NCBI GenBank assembly: GCA_052298855.1
Contig: DAVZXP010000008.1
Coordinates: 71,276-135,275 of the forward strand
Length of the DNA: 64,000 nt
Source: Fimenecus sp052298855
GTDB taxonomy: Bacteria > Bacillota > Clostridia > Oscillospirales > Acutalibacteraceae
Direction of reading: 5' to 3'
The position numbers and the translations under genes were made by a program. The first letter of the stretch is position 1, and every line of letters begins with the position of its first letter. Shown piece by piece: positions 40,233 to 49,852 of the stretch. Below the pieces are notes generated by a model. The model was not told the origin of the DNA. It worked only from the letters and a program-made list of their open reading frames with translations, and did no database searches.

Positions 40233-41075
40233 ATGATAAAATTTATTGAAATTATTAAGGTAATCGTTCTCGGTATCGTCGAGGGAATTACCGAATGGCT
40301 GCCCATCAGCAGTACAGGTCATATGATACTCATTGACGAGTTCATAAAGTTGGATGTTACGCCTGAATTCAAGGATATGTTTTTCGTTGTAATTCAATTC
40401 GGCGCAATCATTGCAGTTATAGCGCAGTTTTGGAATAAGCTTTGGCCTTTCGGCTATAAGGAGCACAAAATCGTCATAAAAAAATCCATTTTTAATATGT
40501 GGTTTCATGTCATAGTTTCTTGCTTGCCCGCCGCAATAATCGGTGTGCCGTTTGATGATTTTTTCACAGAACACCTTTATAACTATGTCGTTGTTGCCAT
40601 TGCTCTTATTGTTTTTGGTATAGCGTTTATAATTATCGAAAACAGAAATAAAACTACAACACCTAAAATCAATTCAATTTCGGCAATCGACTATAAAACA
40701 GCATTTATAATCGGTCTTTTCCAGCTTATAGCCGCAATTTTCCCCGGCACCTCCCGTTCGGGTGCGACAATAGTCGGCGCATTGCTCATCGGCGTTTCAA
40801 GGACAGTTGCCGCAGAATACACCTTCTTCCTCGCAGTCCCCGTTATGATGGGTGCAAGTGCGTTAAAGCTTGTGAAATACGGACTTAACTACACCGTAGC
40901 CGAGGTTGTATATCTCGGGCTCGGAATGATAGTCGCATTTGTGGTTTCATGGTTTGTAATTAAATATCTTATGGCATACATCAAAAAGCACGATTTCAAG
41001 GTGTTCGGTTGGTACAGAATAGTCCTCGGCGTTATCGTTCTCGGCTATTTTGCAGTAAAAACAATGCTTAAATAA
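40233..41075 (+). CDS. uppP: Undecaprenyl-diphosphatase UppP (BacA)
   Basis: Dephosphorylates undecaprenyl pyrophosphate to recycle the lipid carrier of cell-wall synthesis; overproduction gives bacitracin resistance. A 280-residue integral membrane protein. The two signature motifs are EGITEWLPISSTGHM (about residues 15-29) and PGTSRSGAT in the second half. ATG 40233 follows CGGAGG at 7 bp; the frame is open further upstream but without a ribosome site. It is a single-gene unit with its own promoter and terminator. Confidence 0.96.
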   Translation: MIKFIEIIKVIVLGIVEGITEWLPISSTGHMILIDEFIKLDVTPEFKDMFFVVIQFGAIIAVIAQFWNKLWPFGYKEHKIVIKKSIFNMWFHVIVSCLPAAIIGVPFDDFFTEHLYNYVVVAIALIVFGIAFIIIENRNKTTTPKINSISAIDYKTAFIIGLFQLIAAIFPGTSRSGATIVGALLIGVSRTVAAEYTFFLAVPVMMGASALKLVKYGLNYTVAEVVYLGLGMIVAFVVSWFVIKYLMAYIKKHDFKVFGWYRIVLGVIVLGYFAVKTMLK

Positions 41076-41094
41076 TAAAAAACAACAAGAAATA

Positions 41095-41131
41095 AAAAAT
41101 ATCGGTATTCGCTTTGAATACCGATATTTTT
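41095..41131 (+). terminator. Terminator of uppP
   Basis: A long stem (AAATATCGGTATTC with GAATACCGATATTT, loop GCTTT) flanked by A and T runs; probably works for the convergent M20 operon too. Confidence 0.9.
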
Positions 41132-41153
41132 GTTTTGTCAATTAAAAGCTCTG

Positions 41154-42497
41154 TCAAGCACCTTGATAATTTTCAAGTAATTCCTTATAGAAATCAACCG
41201 CAAGATGAATTTTATCAATGCTTATGTTTTCATTCTCGCCGTGTACAGAGCCGTACTGCTGTGAATCAATATCGATAGGCGCAAATCTGATAACTGCGTC
41301 GGAAAGGTCTGCAAATCTTCTTGCGTCCGTTCCTGCCGGAAGAATAAAGGGCGCAGCAGCCGCATAATCAAATATTTTTTCGACAGTTTTCTTTATGTAC
41401 TTGTAGCCGTTGCTATCAAGCGAAGCAGGTCTGTAATACTCGTTGTCGGACTCACGCACGGTAAATTCAACGCCGTGCTTTTTAGCGATTTCTCTCAAAG
41501 TATCCAAGTCTTTTTCAAAGTCCTTGTCGTTAATACATCTCAAAAAGGCTTCGGCTGTGCAAGTGCCGTCGGCAGCGGTTGAAAGATTCTTAAAGGTACA
41601 GCCTGTTCCGAGCATTTCGCCTGCCGCAGCATTGAGCTTAGGCATAAGTTTTACCAAAAGTCCCGAGAAAAGCCACAAATTCTTGAAGATAAACTTCATC
41701 GGAAACTGCATATGCGGTGCAAGTGACTGAAACATACCACGAACCTCGGGATGAAGTCTGCGGATAAACGGCTTTTCCTCATCAACCTCTGTGATGAACG
41801 CCGCCATTCTCATAACGGGAGTTTTGTGGTTGCCTGCAAGTCCTGCGTGACCCTGCAAATTCTTTGCAACAAGGTCAGCCGTGCATCTTCCCTTTTCGTG
41901 AACTGCCATCATAGCGCATTTTTTGCTGATGCCTGCCATAGGCGGATCGATTACCGCACCGCCCTCGTCGATTATCCAATCAAAGGTTATGTTATTCTTA
42001 TTGAAATATTCAAGTGCCAAAACAGCACCGTCGCCGCCGATTTCCTCATTGTGAGCAGAGAAGAGATAAACATTTACAGGGAATTCAAAGCCTTCCTCCA
42101 AAAGCTCCTCTATCGCCGTAAATTCAGCGAATAAAGGTGTTTTTGTGTCAACCGTTCCTCTGCCCCAAAGCTTGCCGTCTTTGATTATACCGCCAAACGG
42201 TTCTTCCTGCCACTCGCCTGTTGCGTCAACTACGTCATGGTGTGACATAACCATAACATTTGCGTTTTCGTTCTTACCCTTAAGCTTGTACAAATACGCA
42301 TCGTCGCCGAGTATGGTAAGCTCTGCTTTTTCCGACATCAACGGGAATAACTCTTCGATAACCTCACGAAGCTTCATAAACTCCTCGGGCTCAAAGCTGT
42401 CTTTTTTTGATATAGTTTTGCACTTTATCATTTCGGCAAGACGCTTGCCGTAATACACATCTCTTTCCTCAACGGAAAGATTTTTATTATTATTCAC
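41154..42497 (-). CDS. M20 family metallopeptidase/amidohydrolase
   Basis: A 447-residue di-zinc enzyme of the M20/M25/M40 family. Metal ligands and catalytic residues are visible: SHHDVVDA (His, catalytic Asp), WGRGTVDTK (bridging Asp), SAHNEEIGG (catalytic Glu and ligand), DEGG, and a C-terminal His in SVHGENENIS. The dimerisation lid domain is about residues 205-340. The overall layout recalls carboxypeptidase-S/PM20D1-like members that act on N-acyl or small modified amino acids more than PepT. It is the last gene of the three-gene operon and overlaps the transporter by 8 bp, so it should act on the imported compound. Confidence 0.88.
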   Translation of the reverse strand: MNNNKNLSVEERDVYYGKRLAEMIKCKTISKKDSFEPEEFMKLREVIEELFPLMSEKAELTILGDDAYLYKLKGKNENANVMVMSHHDVVDATGEWQEEPFGGIIKDGKLWGRGTVDTKTPLFAEFTAIEELLEEGFEFPVNVYLFSAHNEEIGGDGAVLALEYFNKNNITFDWIIDEGGAVIDPPMAGISKKCAMMAVHEKGRCTADLVAKNLQGHAGLAGNHKTPVMRMAAFITEVDEEKPFIRRLHPEVRGMFQSLAPHMQFPMKFIFKNLWLFSGLLVKLMPKLNAAAGEMLGTGCTFKNLSTAADGTCTAEAFLRCINDKDFEKDLDTLREIAKKHGVEFTVRESDNEYYRPASLDSNGYKYIKKTVEKIFDYAAAAPFILPAGTDARRFADLSDAVIRFAPIDIDSQQYGSVHGENENISIDKIHLAVDFYKELLENYQGA

Positions 42498-43878
42498 TTA
42501 TATTCTCCTTTTTGCCGCCTGCTGCCTTAATTGTATCAAGAACTTCTTTCTCCTTATAGAAAGTAAGCACTATGATAGCAAGCAAGCAGAAAACTCCGCC
42601 TGCGACCGCTGTAAGCTTAAGTCCGAGCTTGCCGACATTCTCGCCTGCTGCCGCACCGATAACCACAAGTGACGGAACGATCATTATAGCGAGTGAGTTG
42701 CCCATTTTAACGATAAAGCTCTTCGCAGCACCGAAGATGCCCTCTTGGTTTACGCCCGAGGTTACGGTATCGTACTGAATAATATCAGCCATCATAGCAT
42801 TCGGAAGCACGTTGAGTACAGCGAACGGGAACGATACAAACAATGCGAAAATGCAAGCCAATATAAGCTTATTGCCCGTGAGCATATCGCTGAAGCAGAT
42901 AACAACTTCTGCGATTGAGAACACTATACAACCCAAGATAATCGGGAGCTTTTTGCCCTTCTTCTTCGCAAATTTATTTACAAACGGATACATAAGCAAT
43001 GAGCCTGCGATTGAAATTGCAAGAATTAAAACCGAATTTTCTTCGGGAAGTCCCATAAGCTCGGTAACATAGTACATAATGCAAGCCTGGAAGAATGCCA
43101 TACCGGTATTCTCCAAAAGCTGACCTAAGGTTACAATCTTGAAATGCTTGTTTGCGAATGCGTGCTGAAGCGACTCTTTCAATGTAATGTTCGGAATTAC
43201 CGAATGAACATAGTCCTTTTCCTTGATTGTAAATGCAGGTATCAAAAGCAAAATAATACCGATTACGGTGTAAATTCCAAAGGTTGCTCTCCAAGCCGAA
43301 AGTGTTTGCACGCCTGCCGATTTGAACCCGTTTACAATCAACGGAGTAACATAACCGAGAGCACTGCCCGTTACGAAGAACAGTGAGCTGATTGTGTATG
43401 CGTTTACTCTCATCTTGCCGTCCTGAACAAGCTCGGGAATAAGCGCAGTATGAGGAATCATATACAATGTGAAGAAGAAATAATATCCCCACATAAATAC
43501 CGCAATCCAAACGGCATTCCAACCGCTGACCGTGTTAAACGGAACAACGAACATAAGCAAGGCGCTCAAGCCAAAGGGAATTGCCGCCTTCTGCATAAGC
43601 GGAATTCTTCTGCCGTTCTTGTTCTTGCTCTTATCGGATTTTGACGCAATTAACGGGTCCGTGACAGCGTCAATAATGTGTCCGACAGCTTTAATCAAGC
43701 CGATAATCGTGAGAACGCCCAATACAATTCTGCCCTGCGGAATTAAATTAGGAATTCCCGACATCTTTGACGGCTGATAAAAATAGATTAGATAGTTGTT
43801 AAGCATGGTTGTAAAAAGACCTACTGCAAACTGCGGAAGGCACAATCTTACAAGTAATTCTGTATTAACCTTTTTCAT
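42490..43878 (-). CDS. GPH/MFS-type transporter
   Basis: A 462-residue transporter with about twelve membrane helices, of the glycoside-pentoside-hexuronide:cation symporter branch of the major facilitator superfamily. Diagnostic segments are the D-x-x-x-D-P-x-x-A loop (DAVTDPLIASKSD) followed by the basic GRRIP, the YMIPHTAL helix, and DTVTSGVNQEGIF in the C-terminal half. Sugars are the classic substrates, but here the flanking genes encode amidase-type enzymes, so an amino-acid-derived substrate is more likely. It is 2 bp after the ATC-hydrolase gene and overlaps the M20 gene. Confidence 0.88.
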   Translation of the reverse strand: MKKVNTELLVRLCLPQFAVGLFTTMLNNYLIYFYQPSKMSGIPNLIPQGRIVLGVLTIIGLIKAVGHIIDAVTDPLIASKSDKSKNKNGRRIPLMQKAAIPFGLSALLMFVVPFNTVSGWNAVWIAVFMWGYYFFFTLYMIPHTALIPELVQDGKMRVNAYTISSLFFVTGSALGYVTPLIVNGFKSAGVQTLSAWRATFGIYTVIGIILLLIPAFTIKEKDYVHSVIPNITLKESLQHAFANKHFKIVTLGQLLENTGMAFFQACIMYYVTELMGLPEENSVLILAISIAGSLLMYPFVNKFAKKKGKKLPIILGCIVFSIAEVVICFSDMLTGNKLILACIFALFVSFPFAVLNVLPNAMMADIIQYDTVTSGVNQEGIFGAAKSFIVKMGNSLAIMIVPSLVVIGAAAGENVGKLGLKLTAVAGGVFCLLAIIVLTFYKEKEVLDTIKAAGGKKENISE

Positions 43879-43880
43879 TT

Positions 43881-44387
43881 TTAAACCCTTTTATCCTCTT
43901 TAATATATCTTAATGCACAAACGTCATTGCCCTTTGCAATGCATTTAGGCAAATCAAGTCTTGCGTCAAAGCAGCTGCCTATTCCGTGGTCGCCGCACAT
44001 AGCAATATCACACAATTTTGCGACTTGCTCATCAGAGCAGCCTGCCTTCTGCCGAGCCTTAACCAACGGACAGTAATGGAAATCAAGATACAAGGTATCG
44101 TCTGTGCTCTCCACAAGATCCATCTCGAATACCCATCTTGCCGCCTTTGTGAACAATGTTTTCTTCAAGCCCTTCAAGCTTTTTGTTCCGCCTGCTTTTA
44201 CAAGGTCGGAGCCCTGTGACAATCCGCATCTTGTAATAGCTGCCGAAGCAAACTCCTCTGCGTCAAGCCCACGCTTTTCAGCCTCATCAGTCAAAAGATA
44301 TAACCAAAAAGCACGGTGCTCAAGCTGCTCACGTACTTTTACGATAATCTTATTCTTGATTTTTGCCTCATTTACGATTTTTGGCAT
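43881..44387 (-). CDS. L-2-amino-thiazoline-4-carboxylate hydrolase (ATC hydrolase) family protein
   Basis: A 168-residue protein of the ATC-hydrolase family, named after the Pseudomonas enzyme that opens 2-amino-thiazoline-4-carboxylate on the way to L-cysteine. Conserved features: HYCPLVKA, LCDIAMCGDHGI, and CIAKGNDVCALRY at the end, with several Cys. Family members in gut Firmicutes are mostly uncharacterised and may act on other heterocycles or N-substituted amino acids. First gene of the operon, with a promoter about 105 bp upstream. Confidence 0.85.
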   Translation of the reverse strand: MPKIVNEAKIKNKIIVKVREQLEHRAFWLYLLTDEAEKRGLDAEEFASAAITRCGLSQGSDLVKAGGTKSLKGLKKTLFTKAARWVFEMDLVESTDDTLYLDFHYCPLVKARQKAGCSDEQVAKLCDIAMCGDHGIGSCFDARLDLPKCIAKGNDVCALRYIKEDKRV

Positions 44388-44489
44388 GTTTTTCCCCTCT
44401 CAAATGCCACTTAGTATTTTTGTTTCGAAAAATGACGTTTTTCAACAAGATTCCATTAAACCATCACTTTTTCATAGAACAATTCGATT

Positions 44490-44518
44490 ATTATACAGCA
44501 TTTTTTAAAAAATTTCAA
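44490..44518 (-). promoter_or_regulatory. Promoter of the ATC hydrolase-transporter-M20 operon
   Basis: Minus strand TTGAAA (44518-44513), 17-bp spacer, TATAAT (44495-44490). The leader of about 100 nt contains a short GAAAAA/TTTTTC-type pairing but no riboswitch I recognise. Confidence 0.7.
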
Positions 44519-44596
44519 TAGCAATTACATATTGTTGCATACTTTTTGGGGAATTAGGTAAAAAATTATATTATTTTGCCAAATTATGCAATTTGT

Positions 44597-45946
44597 CTAT
44601 GATTTCACAAGTTTTGCAACACATTCAACATGCACTGTTCTCGGGAAGAGATCGACGGCTGTTAGTTTTTCGACATTATAGCCTAATTCTTCAAACAATT
44701 TGCAGTCCCTTGCAAGCGTAGCGGGATCGCAGGAGACATAGACAACTCTATCGGGCGACATATTGCAAACCGTTTCCACAAGCGAAGCCTCACAGCCCTT
44801 TCTCGGTGGGTCAAGCACAATAACGTCGGGCTTGATTCCCTTTTCCTCAAGCATCTTTGCCGCTTCGGCAGCGTCTGCACAATAAAATTCTGCGTTCTTT
44901 ATACCATTTATTTCAGCGTTGACCCTTGCATCTGCAACCGCCTGCCTGATTATCTCGACTCCGATTACATCTTTGCAGCCGTCAGCCATTGAAAGTCCGA
45001 TAGTTCCCGCACCGCAGTACATATCCAAAAGCGTTTCCTCGCCCGTAAGCGAAGCATATTCCCTCGCTCTCTCATAAAGTTTTTGTGCCTGTGCGTGATT
45101 TACCTGATAGAACGAAAGCGGAGAAAGTCTGATTTTAACGCCGCACAATTCATCATAAATATAATCGTCGCCCCAAAGCGTTTTACAGGCTCTGCCGAGT
45201 ATAACATTTGTTTTATCCTTGTTTATATTTATTACAACGCTTTTTATATCGCTTATAACGAGCAAGCGTTCAAGAAGCTTATCCTTTTTCGGCAAGAAAT
45301 CGGAGTTCACGACAAGGCATACCATAATTTCCTTTGATACCGCACCCTGTCTTATGTAAATGTGCCTGATTATGCCTTTTCCCGTTTCGGGATTATAAAC
45401 GGAAATTCCGTATTCGACAATCCATTTTCTTATTATCTTAACTATCTCCGAAAACACCTCGGGTTGCAAGGCGCAACGGGGGCAATCTATAATTCGGTGC
45501 GTATGAGAAGCATAAAAACCGATTTTAAGCCTGCCGTCAAAGCCGACGGGATATTCAGCCTTGTTGCGATAGCCTGTAATTGACTCTGCGCCTATCATTT
45601 CGTCAATTTTCTTGTCAATGCCGCCGAGGCGAAAAAAAGCATTTTCCACCTTTTGTCGCTTCATTTCAAGCTCAGCGCCGTATTTTATATTCCTGAATGC
45701 ACAGCCGCCGCACGAATCAGAAGCCTCGCAATCGGAGTCCGTTCTGTCCTTAGACGGCTTTAATATTTTAACGGCCTTGCCTATCGCATAGGTCTTTTTA
45801 GCCTTGATTATATGCACCAAAGCCTTATCTCCAACGACTGCGCCGCTTACGAACACCGCCATTTTGTCGTAGTGTCCTACACCGCTGCCCTCCGAGGAAA
45901 AAGACTCGATTTGTAGCTCTATTTCTTGATTTTTTACAAGGGACAT
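44597..45946 (-). CDS. rlmD: 23S rRNA (uracil-C5)-methyltransferase RlmD/TrmA family
   Basis: A 449-residue RNA m5U methyltransferase. An N-terminal TRAM domain (to about residue 60), an iron-sulfur cluster Cys set (C-x5-CGGC, fourth Cys in DCPRC), SAM-binding DMYCGAGTIGLSMA, the DPPRKGC motif, and the catalytic Cys in VYVSCDPATLARD. The Gram-positive paralogues RlmCD and TrmFO-like functions cannot be separated by eye, so the target base (U1939 and/or U747) is tentative. It is transcribed alone or at the end of the M23 unit. Confidence 0.88.
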   Translation of the reverse strand: MSLVKNQEIELQIESFSSEGSGVGHYDKMAVFVSGAVVGDKALVHIIKAKKTYAIGKAVKILKPSKDRTDSDCEASDSCGGCAFRNIKYGAELEMKRQKVENAFFRLGGIDKKIDEMIGAESITGYRNKAEYPVGFDGRLKIGFYASHTHRIIDCPRCALQPEVFSEIVKIIRKWIVEYGISVYNPETGKGIIRHIYIRQGAVSKEIMVCLVVNSDFLPKKDKLLERLLVISDIKSVVININKDKTNVILGRACKTLWGDDYIYDELCGVKIRLSPLSFYQVNHAQAQKLYERAREYASLTGEETLLDMYCGAGTIGLSMADGCKDVIGVEIIRQAVADARVNAEINGIKNAEFYCADAAEAAKMLEEKGIKPDVIVLDPPRKGCEASLVETVCNMSPDRVVYVSCDPATLARDCKLFEELGYNVEKLTAVDLFPRTVHVECVAKLVKS

Positions 45947-45964
45947 ATATTTCTCCTATCTCGA

Positions 45965-45998
45965 AAAAACGGACAGAAACTTTTTGCCTCTGTCCGTT
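45965..45998 (-). terminator. Terminator after the LysM-G5-M23 peptidase gene
   Basis: Minus strand AACGGACAG (45998-45990) with CTGTCCGTT (45976-45968), followed by T-run to 45964. Confidence 0.88.
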
Positions 45999-46003
45999 GT
46001 ATT

Positions 46004-47719
46004 TTATCTGCCCAAATATCCGCTCGGGTTTACTCTTGTTCCGTTAACATAGACCTCAAAGTGAAGGTGAGGACCTGTAACGTTACCCGTAGAGCCGATA
46101 TTGCCGAGCTGTTGACCTGCCGATACCCGCTGACCTGCCGAAACCTTCAGCGAGCCCCTTATCATATGTGCATATCTCGTCTGCAAGCCGTTGCCGTGGT
46201 TAATGAGAACATTATAGCCCCAGCTCGGGTGATAGCCTGCCGAAACGACCGTACCCGAAGCCGCCGCAACAACCGGACAGCCTGTACTGTTTCCGCCGGG
46301 CTTAACAATGTCGATACCGCCGTGAAGTCTGCCGTGCCTGTAACCGAAGCCCGAGGACACGCTGTAAGCACCGATTGCGGGCCATACAAACTTGCCGCCG
46401 TAGGACTGAACCGTTCCGTAATTCTTGATACTGCCGTAGCCCGAGGAATACGTCTTTGCGCCGACCTGTATCTTCTCGTCAACAGCCTCCTTAGTGGTAA
46501 CTCTCGAAACCTCCTTCGAGGATACTCTTACGCCGTCGATATACGTTACAAGCTCTGTTATCTGCTGCTCGCCGTTTTGACCCTTTGTAACCGTCTTGCT
46601 CGTTCCCTTATACATACTTGGGTTTTCGACTTTAACGATGTTATAAGGAATAGAAACTGTTCTGACCTCTGTCTTTGTAACCTGAACTCGTACAAAATTT
46701 ACCTCGCTTGAAATAAGGACACGGTCCCCCACGTGAATTTTCTCGTTCAAGCCGGGGTTTAATTCAAACAGCTTTGCGGTTGAAATACCGTATTTCTGTG
46801 CAATTCCCGAAACCGTATCGCCGGAAGCGACCGTATAATAAACCGCTTCGCTTTTCTTTGAGTTAAGCTTTTCGCTCAAACGATCCGCACCCCAAACGGT
46901 GCTATCGTCGTCGGGATAAAGACCCTGAACATACTCAATATTCTCAACGAAGCTTACAATTGCATTGCTGTCGCCTGCATCATAGCTTGTAAGAATATTG
47001 TCGAAAACCGTCGTAGCATCCGTCTCATTTTTAACGGCACACAAAAACTCTCCGTCAATATAAATTCCGCAAGCGTTTGTAATATTCTTGTTGGAATACT
47101 CAATAATCTTATCGCAAATAGCCTCGGAGTCCTTCATATTGTTGAGCTTAACGGGCACAATCTTATACTGTGCGCTCTTTATGAGAGACTCGCCGTCATT
47201 TGCCGCAATAGCGGTTTTAAGCCTTTCCGTAGCCTTATCCTCTGCGTCAAGGTAAACCGATTCCGAGCTGACATAGCCTATATCGGCATTGTTGTAGGTT
47301 ATTTTAAGAGCCAAATTCATACTGCTCCAATAGCGTATCGTTACAATTAAAATAACAAGTGCCGCAACGGGTGTAACAATGTTCGTGAAAAACGAGAACA
47401 CTATTCCGTGACGTTGAAAAGCCTTTTTTACATAGGTCTTAAAGGTGACTGCCGCCTCATTCCTGTCCTGCTTAAACAGGGAAACAAGCTTTCCGAAAAC
47501 ACGCTTAATATCACCGAAAAGCTCCTTAATTTCGGAATTTATATGCCTTGCCGAGCTTAACACAAGCTTATCGGCAACGACGAAGGCCGCAAACAACACG
47601 GCAGACAAAGCCTTAACGGGTTTCATAACCAGCTTGCCGAGCCATTTGAAAAACCTTGTCACATACCTTGCGGTAAACAAGCCGAGAATATATAGTTTTT
47701 TATAAATTAAATCAAACAT
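46004..47719 (-). CDS. Membrane-anchored M23 peptidase with LysM and G5 domains
   Basis: A 571-residue cell-wall enzyme. A basic N-terminal cytoplasmic region with amphipathic helices, a transmembrane helix (about residues 108-130), an unassigned region to about 305, a LysM peptidoglycan-binding domain (YYTVASGDTVSGIAQKYG), a G5 domain (about 360-435), and a C-terminal M23 endopeptidase with Zn ligands in GRLHGGIDIV, the ARG-like TRYAHM and GPHLHFEVYVNG. All catalytic motifs are intact. ATG 47719 follows CGGAGAT. Likely roles are peptidoglycan remodelling in growth or sporulation. Confidence 0.92.
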   Translation of the reverse strand: MFDLIYKKLYILGLFTARYVTRFFKWLGKLVMKPVKALSAVLFAAFVVADKLVLSSARHINSEIKELFGDIKRVFGKLVSLFKQDRNEAAVTFKTYVKKAFQRHGIVFSFFTNIVTPVAALVILIVTIRYWSSMNLALKITYNNADIGYVSSESVYLDAEDKATERLKTAIAANDGESLIKSAQYKIVPVKLNNMKDSEAICDKIIEYSNKNITNACGIYIDGEFLCAVKNETDATTVFDNILTSYDAGDSNAIVSFVENIEYVQGLYPDDDSTVWGADRLSEKLNSKKSEAVYYTVASGDTVSGIAQKYGISTAKLFELNPGLNEKIHVGDRVLISSEVNFVRVQVTKTEVRTVSIPYNIVKVENPSMYKGTSKTVTKGQNGEQQITELVTYIDGVRVSSKEVSRVTTKEAVDEKIQVGAKTYSSGYGSIKNYGTVQSYGGKFVWPAIGAYSVSSGFGYRHGRLHGGIDIVKPGGNSTGCPVVAAASGTVVSAGYHPSWGYNVLINHGNGLQTRYAHMIRGSLKVSAGQRVSAGQQLGNIGSTGNVTGPHLHFEVYVNGTRVNPSGYLGR

Positions 47720-47811
47720 AATATCTCCGTGAAAATCGACTTTAATTATTATAGCCAAGCTTACGATAACGAGTATTATATCACATTTTTACCGCCATTT
47801 CAAGTAAAGGC

Positions 47812-49848
47812 TTATGAGCCGTAGCTATCCTTGAATAATGTATCAACCTGCCTGCGCAGCCTTCTGTTTTCCTCGCTCGACAAAGCCTTGTCCTTTGCAA
47901 TTACATTTTGAGCGCAGTTTTGTGCCGCCATAAGCAAATGCGTATCAGTCATAACGTCCGCAAGCCTCAATTTCGGCAGGCCGTGCTGTCTTTTTCCGAA
48001 GAAATCTCCGGGACCTCTCATTTCGAGGTCAACATTTGCAATCTTAAAGCCGTCAGAGGTCGAGCACATTGTGTCAAAACGCCGCTTTGCCTCGTCGCCT
48101 TTAGCGTCGGAAACAAGAATACAGGTTGATTTTTCACTTCCTCTGCCTATTCTTCCCCTAAGCTGATGGAGCTGAGAAAGTCCGAATCGCTCTGCATTTT
48201 CTATCACCATAATTGCAGAATTCGGAACATCAACTCCGACTTCAATTACAACCGTCGCTATAAGCAGCTGAATTTCGCCCGAGGAAAATTTACGCATAAC
48301 TTCGTCTTTTTCACGAGGCTTCATTTTTCCGTGGAGCAAGCCCAATTTGTAATTTGCAAACTCGCTCGATGACAATTTTTTATAATATTTTTCTGCACTT
48401 ATCAAGTCGTTATCAATTTCGCCCTCTTCGACAAGCGGACATACAATATATCCCTGCAGTCCTGCGTCAAGGTGCTTTTTAATGTACTTATATATTCTTT
48501 CATGATAGCTTGTTCCAACACAAAAAGTTTCAACATCTTTTCTGCCCGGCGGCAATTCATCAAGCACCGACACATTCAAATCGCCGTACATAATCATAGC
48601 AAGCGTTCTCGGTATCGGAGTTGCCGACATAACAAAAATATGCGGATTATCGCCCTTTGCGGCAAAAGAGGACCGCTGTGCCACGCCGAAACGGTGCTGC
48701 TCGTCGGTTATTACAAGACCGAGTCTGTTAAACTCGACATCTTCTTGAATTAAGGCATGAGTGCCGATAATCAGCTTTGTTTCTCCGCTTTCAAGCTTTT
48801 TCTTCGCAATGGTTTTCTCGGATTTTTTCATACTTCCCGTGATAATATCAACGGTTATATCGGTATCCCTGAAAAACTTTTCAAAAGTTCTCAAATGCTG
48901 TTCTGCAAGAACCTCCGTAGGCGCCATCATGGCACATTGCCAACCGTTTTTTACGCAAGTATAAATAAGAGCCGCCGCAACCGCCGTTTTACCCGAGCCG
49001 ACGTCGCCCTGCAAAAGCCTGTTCATAGGCTCGCCCGATTTCATATCGGCAACCGCTTCTCCGACGGCTTTCACCTGTGCCGAAGTCGGAGAAAACGGCA
49101 AATGCGAAAAAAATTCCTCCGAGAAGTCTTTCTTTACGATACATTCGGTTTTGAGCGTTTGCGTTTTGCTTTTAAGCGATAAAAGTCCTAATTGTAAAAT
49201 AAACAGTTCTTCAAAAATGAGCCTGTTCCTTGCCTTGTCCAACGCTTCGTAGCTTTCGGGAAAATGAATGTTGCGTATCGCAAAATCAAGTGAGCAAAGG
49301 GAGTTTTCGACAATTATCTCACTCGGCAAGCTCTCGGGGATTTCCTCGATTGAGTCAAGTGCATTTTTCACACATTTTGCAATAAGCTTTGAATTAAGTC
49401 CTGCCGTCTGCGGATAAACAGGCTTTATGCCCGCCTCCTCACTCGCATTTGAAAATACGGGAGACGCCATTTCCCTGCCGCCGAATTTTGACTGCGTTAC
49501 CTTGCCGAAGAAATAGTATTCCTCGCCGCTTTTGAGCATATTCGGTATGTATTTATTATTGAAAAAGGTCAGATTTATAAGCCCCTGATCGTCGGTAATG
49601 CTTGTTTTATAAAGCGTTGTTCCGCCCGGGATACGAATTTTAGACGGTGTATCGCACACAATGCCCTTTACGCAAATATTTGTATCAAACGGTGCTTCTC
49701 TGATGGGATAAACAGCGCTCCAATCCTCATAGGCTCTCGGATAAAAGCGTAAAAGAGCACCGACAGTGCCGACGGAAAGCCTTTGAAAAGCCTCCGCCCT
49801 TGCACTGCCGACGCCCTTTAAGTATTTGATGTCGGTTGAAAAATTCAT
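47812..49848 (-). CDS. recG: ATP-dependent DNA helicase RecG
   Basis: Branch-migration helicase that remodels stalled forks and Holliday junctions. The wedge OB-fold occupies about residues 50-150. Helicase motifs are Walker A GDVGSGKT, DEQH in VITDEQHRFGV, SATPIPRTL, and motif VI QLRGRIGRG. The 678-residue length is standard. It lies 4 bp from fakA in the same direction, a common Firmicutes order. Confidence 0.97.
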   Translation of the reverse strand: MNFSTDIKYLKGVGSARAEAFQRLSVGTVGALLRFYPRAYEDWSAVYPIREAPFDTNICVKGIVCDTPSKIRIPGGTTLYKTSITDDQGLINLTFFNNKYIPNMLKSGEEYYFFGKVTQSKFGGREMASPVFSNASEEAGIKPVYPQTAGLNSKLIAKCVKNALDSIEEIPESLPSEIIVENSLCSLDFAIRNIHFPESYEALDKARNRLIFEELFILQLGLLSLKSKTQTLKTECIVKKDFSEEFFSHLPFSPTSAQVKAVGEAVADMKSGEPMNRLLQGDVGSGKTAVAAALIYTCVKNGWQCAMMAPTEVLAEQHLRTFEKFFRDTDITVDIITGSMKKSEKTIAKKKLESGETKLIIGTHALIQEDVEFNRLGLVITDEQHRFGVAQRSSFAAKGDNPHIFVMSATPIPRTLAMIMYGDLNVSVLDELPPGRKDVETFCVGTSYHERIYKYIKKHLDAGLQGYIVCPLVEEGEIDNDLISAEKYYKKLSSSEFANYKLGLLHGKMKPREKDEVMRKFSSGEIQLLIATVVIEVGVDVPNSAIMVIENAERFGLSQLHQLRGRIGRGSEKSTCILVSDAKGDEAKRRFDTMCSTSDGFKIANVDLEMRGPGDFFGKRQHGLPKLRLADVMTDTHLLMAAQNCAQNVIAKDKALSSEENRRLRRQVDTLFKDSYGS

Positions 49849-49852
49849 ACTA

